Assembly: GCA_030597345.1 (NCBI GenBank)
Contig: JAUVSA010000066.1
Span: 1 to 9,308, forward strand
Direction of reading: 5' to 3'
DNA from: Bacillota bacterium
Lineage (GTDB): Bacteria; Armatimonadota; Hebobacteria; Hebobacterales; Hebobacteraceae
Length of the DNA stretch: 9,308 nt
Shown here: positions 1 to 5,810 of the stretch, piece after piece
Position numbering within the stretch: position 1 is the first letter of the stretch
Layout: each line of letters begins with the position of its first letter
Made by a program: the position numbers and the translations under genes
The notes under the pieces: generated by a model
The model's database searches: none
Seen by the model: the letters and a program-made list of their open reading frames with translations, nothing else
What the model was told of the DNA's origin: nothing

Positions 1-1
1 G

Positions 2-754
2 ACGTACGGCCGCGCGCTGGTGCATACCGCGGCGATGTATCGACACCTTAGGGATAGGATGTCCGGGCGACCCTTCGAACTCGAGATGTCCGTGGACGAA
101 ACGGCGACCCCGACCTCCGTCGCCGAGCACGTTTTCGTCGCCAGCGAGCTAGGGCGGCTCGGCGTCGAATGGGTCAGCCTGGCGCCCCGGTTCGTAGGCG
201 AATTCGAGAAGGGCGTGGACTACATCGGCGACCTGGGCGAGTTCGAGAGGAGCTTCTCCCGGCACGTGGCGGTCGCGCGACACTTCGGACCCTACAAGAT
301 CAGCATCCACTCGGGCAGCGACAAGTTCTCGATCTATCCCATTGCCGCGCGCCTGGCAGGTGAGCTGGTCCACTTGAAGACCGCGGGGACGAGCTACCTC
401 GAGGCGCTCCGGGCTATCGCCTCCATTGATCCCGCGCTCTTCCGCGAGATCCTTGGGTTCGCCATCGAGCGCTATCCGGATGATCGTGCCTCCTATCATG
501 TGTCGGCCAGAGTCGAGCAGGTGCCGCGGGGAGACAGCCTGGGCGACGACGAGCTTCCCTGCCTGCTGGATCAGTTCGACGCCCGCGAGGTAGTGCACGT
601 GACTTTCGGCTCCGTGCTCACCGCAGAGATCGACGGGCGGCCGCGCTTCCGGGAGCGGCTGATGGAGGCGCTGGCGGACAACGAAGAGGTTCACTACGAG
701 ACAGTTCGCGCCCATATCGAGCGGCATGTCCGCCCGTTTGCAGGGGCGCGCTAG
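2..754 (+). CDS. uxaE: Tagaturonate epimerase (UxaE) family protein, C-terminal part, 5' end outside window
   Basis: The reading frame is open to the left edge, so this is the C-terminal portion (about 250 residues) of a longer protein; UxaE enzymes are usually nearly twice that length. A GTG at position 20 is in frame, but there is no ribosome binding site in front of it and the preceding codons are open, so I treat it as internal. Family-typical stretches are visible: ELEMSVDET near the start, KISIHSGSDKFSIYP about residues 93-107 counted from the GTG, HLKTAGTSYLEA just after, and VHVTFGSVL near residue 192. The known family role is metal-dependent epimerisation of D-tagaturonate to D-fructuronate in the cytoplasm during galacturonate breakdown. 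The HAD gene 36 bp downstream is probably in the same operon. Family membership is fairly sure; the exact substrate is inferred, since divergent UxaE-like proteins may act on other keto-uronates. Confidence 0.8.
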   Translation, partial: TYGRALVHTAAMYRHLRDRMSGRPFELEMSVDETATPTSVAEHVFVASELGRLGVEWVSLAPRFVGEFEKGVDYIGDLGEFERSFSRHVAVARHFGPYKISIHSGSDKFSIYPIAARLAGELVHLKTAGTSYLEALRAIASIDPALFREILGFAIERYPDDRASYHVSARVEQVPRGDSLGDDELPCLLDQFDAREVVHVTFGSVLTAEIDGRPRFRERLMEALADNEEVHYETVRAHIERHVRPFAGAR

Positions 755-778
755 ACGCCAAATCCCTGGCATTGACTG

Positions 779-786
779 AAGGAGGA
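779..786 (+). promoter_or_regulatory. Ribosome binding site of the HAD hydrolase
   Basis: AAGGAGGA ends four bases before the ATG at 791, with the GGAGG core five bases away. It is a near-perfect Shine-Dalgarno match in the 36-bp gap behind the UxaE stop codon. It decides the start against the overlapping out-of-frame reading at 772. Confidence 0.8.
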
Positions 787-790
787 ACGC

Positions 791-1684
791 ATGAGCGCCG
801 CCGACCCGCAGGCCCCGTTGAAGGAGTTCCAGCCGAGCCGCGAGTTCTTCGTCGGCATCGATTCCGATGGCTGCGCCTTCGACACCATGGAGATCAAGCA
901 CAAAGAGTGCTTCATCCCCAACATCATCAACCACTGGAGCCTGCAGCCCGTTTCCAAGTACGCCCGCGAGGCGGCCGAGTTCGTCAACCTCTACTCGAAG
1001 TGGCGAGGCATCAACCGGTTCCCGGCGCTCCTGATGGTCTTCGATTTGCTCGCCGACAGGCCCCAGGTGCAGCGGCGGGGCACACGGCTGCCAGAGGTTC
1101 CCTCTCTTCGCAAATGGGTCGAGACAGAGAGCAAACTCGGCAACCCGGCCCTCAAGGAAGCAGTCGAAAGGACCAGCGACTCAGTGCTCAAGCAGACCCT
1201 CGTCTGGAGCGAAGCGGTGAACTCAGCCATCGCCGACATGGTCCACGGTATTCCGCCTTTTCCGTATCTCCGGGAGTCGCTCGAAGCCCTTGCTCCGAAG
1301 GCGGACATGATCGTTGTTTCCGCCACCCCCGGCGAGGCCCTCCGGCGCGAGTGGGAGGAACACGATATCGCCAAGCACTGTACCGTCATCGCCGGCCAGG
1401 AAATGGGCAAGAAGAAAGAGCACCTGCAGCTCGCCGCCGGCGACAAATACCAGAAGGGCCGCGTGCTGATGATCGGCGATGCCCCGGGAGATCTCAGCGC
1501 CGCGCGCGCGAACGGATTCCTCTTCTATCCCGTCAAGCCGGGGCAGGAGGAGGAATCCTGGCAGCGCTTCCACGACGAGGGCATGGGGCGTTTCCTGTCA
1601 GGAGAGTACGCAGGGGAATACGAGGTGCAGCTTGTCACGGAGTTCGAGGCGATGCTGCCTGAAACGCCGCCGTGGAAGCGCTGA
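791..1684 (+). CDS. HAD-superfamily hydrolase with large cap, function unknown
   Basis: A 297-residue soluble protein with the four HAD motifs in order: motif I GIDSDGCAFD (nucleophile Asp24, acid/base Asp26), motif II VVSATP with Ser177, motif III lysine in the GKKKE stretch near residues 206-210, and motif IV MIGDAPGD with Asp230 and Asp234. About 145 residues separate motifs I and II, which is room for a large helical C1-type cap. The cap start carries an unusual stretch rich in conserved-looking residues (IKHKECF, YSKWRGINRFP). HAD enzymes of this type are normally Mg-dependent phosphatases using a phospho-aspartate intermediate. The start is set by a strong ribosome binding site. It lies 36 bp after the UxaE-family gene, so a role in the same sugar-acid pathway (for example removing phosphate from a sugar phosphate by-product) is plausible but inferred. 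There is no signal peptide or membrane segment, so it is likely cytoplasmic. Confidence 0.85.
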   Translation: MSAADPQAPLKEFQPSREFFVGIDSDGCAFDTMEIKHKECFIPNIINHWSLQPVSKYAREAAEFVNLYSKWRGINRFPALLMVFDLLADRPQVQRRGTRLPEVPSLRKWVETESKLGNPALKEAVERTSDSVLKQTLVWSEAVNSAIADMVHGIPPFPYLRESLEALAPKADMIVVSATPGEALRREWEEHDIAKHCTVIAGQEMGKKKEHLQLAAGDKYQKGRVLMIGDAPGDLSAARANGFLFYPVKPGQEEESWQRFHDEGMGRFLSGEYAGEYEVQLVTEFEAMLPETPPWKR

Positions 1685-1702
1685 CCCGGCACCTCCGCCC
1701 GG
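1685..1702. other. Convergent junction between two gene series, no clear terminator
   Basis: Only 18 bp separate the stop of the HAD gene on the + strand from the stop (read on the - strand) of the potassium channel gene. I find no stable hairpin followed by a U-run in either direction, so termination must occur inside the opposing gene, be Rho-dependent, or leave overlapping transcripts. Confidence 0.6.
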
Positions 1703-2791
1703 CTAACCTCTGACCGCTCGCTCCAATTGGGCCATCTGCTCCCGCGTCCCCATGGCGATGATCGTGTCTCCGGGGTCCACCATCCGGTTCGGGCGCGGGT
1801 TTGTCCGCAACTGATTGTCCGCAGACAGCACCGCCAGGATCATCGCGCCCCCCTCCTGCATTACCCCCGAACCCAGCAGCGGCTTGCCCAGCACCGGCGA
1901 GTCGTCGGGCACTGAAACCGAGCGGAAGTCGACGTCGAACTCCGCCTGGTGGAGCACCTGCTCCAGAAAGTGCACTACCCCCGGCTCCATCGCTGCATAG
2001 GCCAGGTCGCGCCCGCCTCCCACGTATGGCGAATGCACGCTGTTCGCCCCCGCGCGCTGCAGCTTGTTCACCGTCTCTTCGCGACTGGCTCGCGCCACGA
2101 TATAGAGGCCCGAGTTCAGCAAGCGCGCGCTCATCACGACGAACAGGTTGTCCTCGTCCGTCGCCACCGCCGCGACGAGGCACTTGGCTCGATCCACCCC
2201 GGCCTCCTGAAGCTGCTCGTCCTGAGTTGCATTGCCTTCGACGTGAGCGATGTCCTCCTCCCGCAGCATCTCCAGGGCCGACGGCTCCTGTTCGATCACG
2301 ACCACCGAAAGATCCCGCCGCCGAAGCTGATGCACCGTCTCCCGGCCCATCCGGCCGTACCCGCATACGATGTAGTGATCCTTCATCTCGTTCAAGGTGC
2401 GCAGCCTCCTTCTCCGTTGCACTTCGGTGCTCAGCTGCTGCTCCACGAGCAGGCGCGCCGCACTTCGCACCGCCAGCGCCACCAGCGCGATCCCGGTGAT
2501 GGCAAACGCTGTTGTGAACATCCGCCCGGACTGGGTGAGCGGGTGAACCTCCTCGAAACCGATCGTGGTGACCGTCAGCACGACCATGTAGAGCGCGTCG
2601 ACAAGTGACCACTCCACTCCACTGTGGCCGCTCTCGATGTAGAGGTAGTACCAGACGGCGACGGCCATCGCTCCCAACAGCAGCGCCAGCAGAACCCAGA
2701 GCTGCCGCGCCGACCGTCGCAGTTCCCTTAGTGGAATTCGTTCTCGGGCGGGTGTCACGCCTGCGGTCTTTCTGCTCCCGTGCGCCTCCAT
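1703..2791 (-). CDS. Two-transmembrane potassium channel with RCK (TrkA-N/TrkA-C) domains
   Basis: A 362-residue membrane protein. Residues 31-51 form a first hydrophobic helix and 90-112 a second, with a pore loop between them carrying TVTTIGFEEVHPL (residues 73-85) as selectivity filter. An RCK-N Rossmann domain follows from about 139, with CGYGRMG at 143-149 and an acidic residue (Glu167) closing the second strand, typical of NAD(H)/nucleotide binding. An RCK-C-like domain covers about 280-358 (for example SPVLGKPLLGSGV, DPGDTIIAMG). The family forms tetrameric channels gated by cytoplasmic ligand binding (Ca2+ or nucleotides). The ATG lies 6 bp after the stop of the antiporter gene and only AGCAGG precedes it, so translation is probably coupled. 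The filter is TIGFEE instead of TVGYGD, a variation seen in prokaryotic channels of this group; K+ selectivity is therefore likely, not proven. Confidence 0.9.
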   Translation of the reverse strand: MEAHGSRKTAGVTPARERIPLRELRRSARQLWVLLALLLGAMAVAVWYYLYIESGHSGVEWSLVDALYMVVLTVTTIGFEEVHPLTQSGRMFTTAFAITGIALVALAVRSAARLLVEQQLSTEVQRRRRLRTLNEMKDHYIVCGYGRMGRETVHQLRRRDLSVVVIEQEPSALEMLREEDIAHVEGNATQDEQLQEAGVDRAKCLVAAVATDEDNLFVVMSARLLNSGLYIVARASREETVNKLQRAGANSVHSPYVGGGRDLAYAAMEPGVVHFLEQVLHQAEFDVDFRSVSVPDDSPVLGKPLLGSGVMQEGGAMILAVLSADNQLRTNPRPNRMVDPGDTIIAMGTREQMAQLERAVRG

Positions 2792-2797
2792 CCTGCT

Positions 2798-4513
2798 TCA
2801 GGAGGAGGCCCCATCCCTGCGCGCGTAGTGGCTCGCGCGCAGGCCCTCGACCAGCCCGTTCGCTTCCTCAGCCCCCACGTCCAGCAGGAGCAGCGCGTGG
2901 CGCACGATCTCGAGTCCGACCTCGTATTCGGCGTAGATAACGCGGTCGGCGCCAGCGCGGAACAAATCGTTCACCTCATTCGGCTGGTGAGCCCGGGCGA
3001 CGATCCTCAGGCCGGGGTAAATGCCGCGCAGCTCGGTCACCGCAGCCACCGCCGTCGCCGCATCCGGCAGTGCGATCACCGCCAGCCGAGCACGCTCCGC
3101 CCCCGCCGCCAACAGCCCGGCGCGGCGGCTGGCATCCCCATATACGGCCACCATTCCGCGCCTGTGCAGGCCCGCGATGGTGGCGTGGTCGTAGTCGATG
3201 ATGGCCTGCGCTTGCTCCTGATCCTGCAGCACCTCACCCAGGAACCGACCGACCCTCCCATATCCGCACACGAGCGCATGGTTCTCCAGGCTCGCGGCTG
3301 GACCGGGATGCCTCTGCTCCTGGCGGGCGATCACCCGGTCTCCGATATTGGTGGCGCTCATGCGATCGTAGAGCAGACCGCCGAGCTTCATCAACGCGGG
3401 ACTTGCGAAGAGGCTGATCCCGGCGATAGGGATGAGTATGGAATGCACCGCATCCCCTATCACCCCATCGCGCCAGGCCAGCGTGACCACGAGGAAAGAG
3501 AACTCACCTATCTGGGCCAGCCCGAGGCCGGTCACGATCGCGATCCGCGCATGGTAGCGGGCGGCGAGCGCGCTCAACGCGGCGATGATGGGCTTGCCGA
3601 GGAAGACCGCTAGCAGTAGCGCCAGCGCCCATGGGCCGTGCTCCAGCAGGGCGCCGATCTCCCACAACAGCCCCAGCGACACGAAGAACACCATCCCGAA
3701 CAGGTCCCGCAGCGGCGTGACATCGGACAGTATCTGGAAGCGGTACTGCGATTCGCTGATCAGCAGCCCCGCCACGAAGGCGCCGAGCGCAATGGAGAAC
3801 CCCATGGCGGAGGCGGCCGCCGCGCCCACGAAGCACAGCATCGCCGACATGACGACGAAGACCTCGCGGCTGTACCTGCGGGCGACGGCCTGCATCGCCT
3901 TCGGGGCCACCCAGCGAGCCAGAACGAAGACGGTCGCCACGAATCCCAGCGCCCTCGCCATGACGTCGATCAGGTCGGCGCCGCCGCCGGCCGCCACCCC
4001 GAGCAGCAGCGGGAATGACGCCACCATCGACACCGCGGCCAGGTCTTGCACCAACAAGATGGCCACCATCACCTGCCCGTGCCTGGTATGCAGTTCCCCT
4101 CGTTCGGAGAGCAGCTTCACCACCACGGTGGTGCTGCTGAGCGCCAGCGCAAAACCCAGCACGACGGAGGCGGCAACGGTCCACCCGATCGCCTGCCCAA
4201 GGCCGTAGCCCAGCGCCACGGTGGCGAGGATCTGGAGGGGGGCCGCGATGAGCGCCGCCGCCTTGGCCCGCGTCAGCACGGATAGAGACAGCTCCACCCC
4301 GATGGCGAACATCAGCAGCGCAACGCCGAGGTCGGCCATGGAGGCGATGATCTCGGAATCGCGGATGAGCCCCAGCACACCCGGCCCCAACAGCACCCCC
4401 GCAGCGAGGTAGCCCGCCACCGCCGGCAGCCGCAGGGCGTGGGCCCCTATCGCCCCTACGAACCCTCCGGCCACCACGATGGCCAGATCGACCGCGAACT
4501 GCGACTCCGCCAC
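2798..4513 (-). CDS. KefB/KefC-type monovalent cation:proton antiporter (CPA2) with TrkA-N domain
   Basis: A 571-residue protein. Roughly residues 8-380 are a series of about 12 hydrophobic segments of the Na+/H+ exchanger fold. CPA2 landmarks are visible: AGYLAAGVLLGPGVLG (33-48), LLMFAIGVELS (66-76), ALSSTTVVVKLL (124-135), LLVQDLAAVSM (153-163, with the Gln-Asp pair of the ion site), and LAQIGEFSFLVV (332-343). Residues about 411-545 form a TrkA-N Rossmann domain (CGYGRVG, then IIDYDH, then VYGDASR), expected to sense NAD(H) or a related ligand. Length is close to E. coli KefB/KefC (about 600). The start is GTG, supported by AAGGGAGG seven bases upstream. In the family these proteins export K+ (or Na+) in exchange for protons under electrophilic or pH stress; ion choice here is not readable. 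It is joined to the downstream channel gene with a 6-bp gap. Confidence 0.9.
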   Translation of the reverse strand: MAESQFAVDLAIVVAGGFVGAIGAHALRLPAVAGYLAAGVLLGPGVLGLIRDSEIIASMADLGVALLMFAIGVELSLSVLTRAKAAALIAAPLQILATVALGYGLGQAIGWTVAASVVLGFALALSSTTVVVKLLSERGELHTRHGQVMVAILLVQDLAAVSMVASFPLLLGVAAGGGADLIDVMARALGFVATVFVLARWVAPKAMQAVARRYSREVFVVMSAMLCFVGAAAASAMGFSIALGAFVAGLLISESQYRFQILSDVTPLRDLFGMVFFVSLGLLWEIGALLEHGPWALALLLAVFLGKPIIAALSALAARYHARIAIVTGLGLAQIGEFSFLVVTLAWRDGVIGDAVHSILIPIAGISLFASPALMKLGGLLYDRMSATNIGDRVIARQEQRHPGPAASLENHALVCGYGRVGRFLGEVLQDQEQAQAIIDYDHATIAGLHRRGMVAVYGDASRRAGLLAAGAERARLAVIALPDAATAVAAVTELRGIYPGLRIVARAHQPNEVNDLFRAGADRVIYAEYEVGLEIVRHALLLLDVGAEEANGLVEGLRASHYARRDGASS

Positions 4514-4520
4514 TCCCGGG

Positions 4521-4528
4521 CCTCCCTT
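4521..4528 (-). promoter_or_regulatory. Ribosome binding site supporting the GTG start of the antiporter
   Basis: Read on the - strand, AAGGGAGG is followed by seven bases and then GTG (4513). It supports a GTG start, which gives a hydrophobic first helix beginning a few residues in, as in other CPA2 proteins. Confidence 0.7.
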
Positions 4529-4530
4529 CG

Positions 4531-4548
4531 GGCCGCGCCTGGGCGGCC
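4531..4548 (-). other. Possible intercistronic hairpin before the antiporter gene
   Basis: GGCCGC and GCGGCC form a perfect 6-bp inverted repeat around a 6-base loop, between the stop of the second Gfo/Idh gene and the antiporter ribosome binding site. There is no U-run. In DNA this GC-rich such repeats arise easily by chance, so its role (RNA processing, attenuation, none) is open. Confidence 0.25.
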
Positions 4549-4560
4549 GCTGGCTGGGTG

Positions 4561-5763
4561 TCAGCCAAGCACAGAGGCGAGATCCACCCGACGGCCTTCC
4601 TCCGCGCTCACGTACGCCGAGTATAGGACCAGGGCGACATCGCGCGCAAGCATGAACCCGGACACGGGCTCCCGGCCCTCCGCGATGCTGGCGACGAAAT
4701 CCGCCATCTCCTGCGGATACCCCAGGTTCCAGTCCTCCTCCGGCGAGGGAAAGGTCCAGCCGCCCTTCGTCTCGATCTTCTCCGTGATGTACTCGTCCCC
4801 GAAGATCTCCGGCGACGGCGCGTAGGCGACGCAGGCATCGTTCGGGTTGATGTTCGCGCGGATGCGCGCGTTCGACAGGTACGCCTCGAGGTAATTGTGG
4901 ACCCCACCCAGCGTCGTATCCCCCGCCACGATCTCCGCCACCGACCCGTCGTCGAACTTCAGCAGCATCGCGCCCCAGTCCTCAACATCCTTCCAGTCGG
5001 TCTTCAGATAGTGCCTCTTCTCCCTCTTGAAGGCATCGATCCAGGTGAGATTGCCCACCTCGCACATCACCGATGATGGACGGATCGGCTTCCCGAACTT
5101 GGTCTCTCCCTCCCACTGCTTCAGTTGCAGCGCCGCCCCCAGCGGATGGGACCCCTTCAGCACGAGTGACCCGCCGCCCGCCGTTCGCCACTGCTTGGCG
5201 TACACGGAGGGTGACCCGGAGTGCGACTCCTCCGCCTGGATCCGGATGATCGTTCCCCCGGCCGCCGCGGCCAGGCGCCGCAGCTTCACGAACGAGGGCG
5301 CGTAGACCCAGTTCTCAGCGTAGCCGAACTTGACACCGGCCTCCTCGATCGCCCTGCCGATCGCATCGCACTGCTCGACTACGCGTTCGAGCATCTTCGC
5401 CTTCGGCACCGTCTCGCCGATCGGCTCATCGTCCGGCCTGCCCGGCTCCCCAAAGTATCCAGTCAGGTGCTTCTCGCAGATGATGTGCTTTCCCGCGCTC
5501 GCGGCCTCGATCGCGTGCTCCGCATGCACGTGATTCGGCACCACGAGATCCACCGCATCGAGTTCCACCGCGGACAGCATGTCCGCCATGGTGGCGAAGG
5601 CCCGGGGTATGCCGTGCGCCTTGGCAAATGCCTCCGCGCGTTCCCTCGACCGGCCGCACACGGCGGCCAGCTCGCACCTTTCCGGCCCCAGCTGACGGAA
5701 TGCCGGCACGTGAAATTGGGCGGCATTGCCATAGCCCACCAGTCCTATTCTGACCTTCGGCAT
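4561..5763 (-). CDS. Gfo/Idh/MocA family oxidoreductase, second copy (EKH variant)
   Basis: A 400-residue cytoplasmic NAD(P)-dependent oxidoreductase. The N-terminal Rossmann domain begins VRIGLVGYG (residues 4-12) and the nucleotide-binding half runs to about residue 120; the C-terminal alpha/beta domain follows (FGYAENWVYAP, GGGSLVLKGSHPLGA at 196-210, NINPNDACVAY near 304). The start ATG is fixed by GGAGGTGA seven bases upstream and by gap-free alignment with the neighbouring paralogue. Family members oxidise or reduce hydroxyl groups of sugars, sugar acids, inositols or amino sugars. The catalytic Lys98 is kept, but the usual EKP motif reads EKH (His99), and the aspartate usually found four residues before His206 is Leu202. 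The substrate is not readable. It lies 47 bp from the first copy and 47 bp from the antiporter gene. Confidence 0.9.
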   Translation of the reverse strand: MPKVRIGLVGYGNAAQFHVPAFRQLGPERCELAAVCGRSRERAEAFAKAHGIPRAFATMADMLSAVELDAVDLVVPNHVHAEHAIEAASAGKHIICEKHLTGYFGEPGRPDDEPIGETVPKAKMLERVVEQCDAIGRAIEEAGVKFGYAENWVYAPSFVKLRRLAAAAGGTIIRIQAEESHSGSPSVYAKQWRTAGGGSLVLKGSHPLGAALQLKQWEGETKFGKPIRPSSVMCEVGNLTWIDAFKREKRHYLKTDWKDVEDWGAMLLKFDDGSVAEIVAGDTTLGGVHNYLEAYLSNARIRANINPNDACVAYAPSPEIFGDEYITEKIETKGGWTFPSPEEDWNLGYPQEMADFVASIAEGREPVSGFMLARDVALVLYSAYVSAEEGRRVDLASVLG

Positions 5764-5770
5764 CTCGGGC

Positions 5771-5778
5771 TCACCTCC
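5771..5778 (-). promoter_or_regulatory. Ribosome binding site of the second Gfo/Idh gene
   Basis: Read on the - strand, GGAGGTGA stands seven bases before the ATG at 5763, with the GGAGG core ten bases away. The same core-to-start distance is found for the paralogue upstream. Confidence 0.75.
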
Positions 5779-5810
5779 GAAGCGCCACGGACGGCCCCGC
5801 CCGGGCGCCG

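Noticed and set aside
149..934. A 261-codon open frame on the - strand opposite the UxaE and HAD genes
   Set aside because: It lies antisense to two clear genes, has no recognisable motif or ribosome binding site, and is expected from high-GC codon bias.
772..1662. A 296-codon + strand frame overlapping the HAD gene
   Set aside because: It is a shifted frame of the HAD gene, rich in Arg/Pro/Ala. The HAD frame contains all four catalytic motifs and the strong ribosome binding site.
1635..2612. A 325-codon - strand frame overlapping the channel gene
   Set aside because: It is an out-of-frame shadow of the RCK channel. Composition is Gly/Arg/Ala-rich and no motif is seen.
4514..4560. Equal 47-bp gaps behind each Gfo/Idh copy (4514-4560 and 5764-5810), perhaps a duplicated spacer
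   Set aside because: The two gaps share length but no convincing sequence similarity beyond the ribosome binding site, so the equal length is probably chance.
3504..4568. A 354-codon - strand frame overlapping the antiporter gene
   Set aside because: It is a Gly/Arg-rich shadow of the antiporter in another frame, with no membrane segments or domains.
5798..5807. A 10-bp palindrome (CGCCCGGGCG) between the two Gfo/Idh genes
   Set aside because: It has no loop to form a hairpin, is composed only of G and C in a GC-rich gap, and has no second copy that would suggest an operator.
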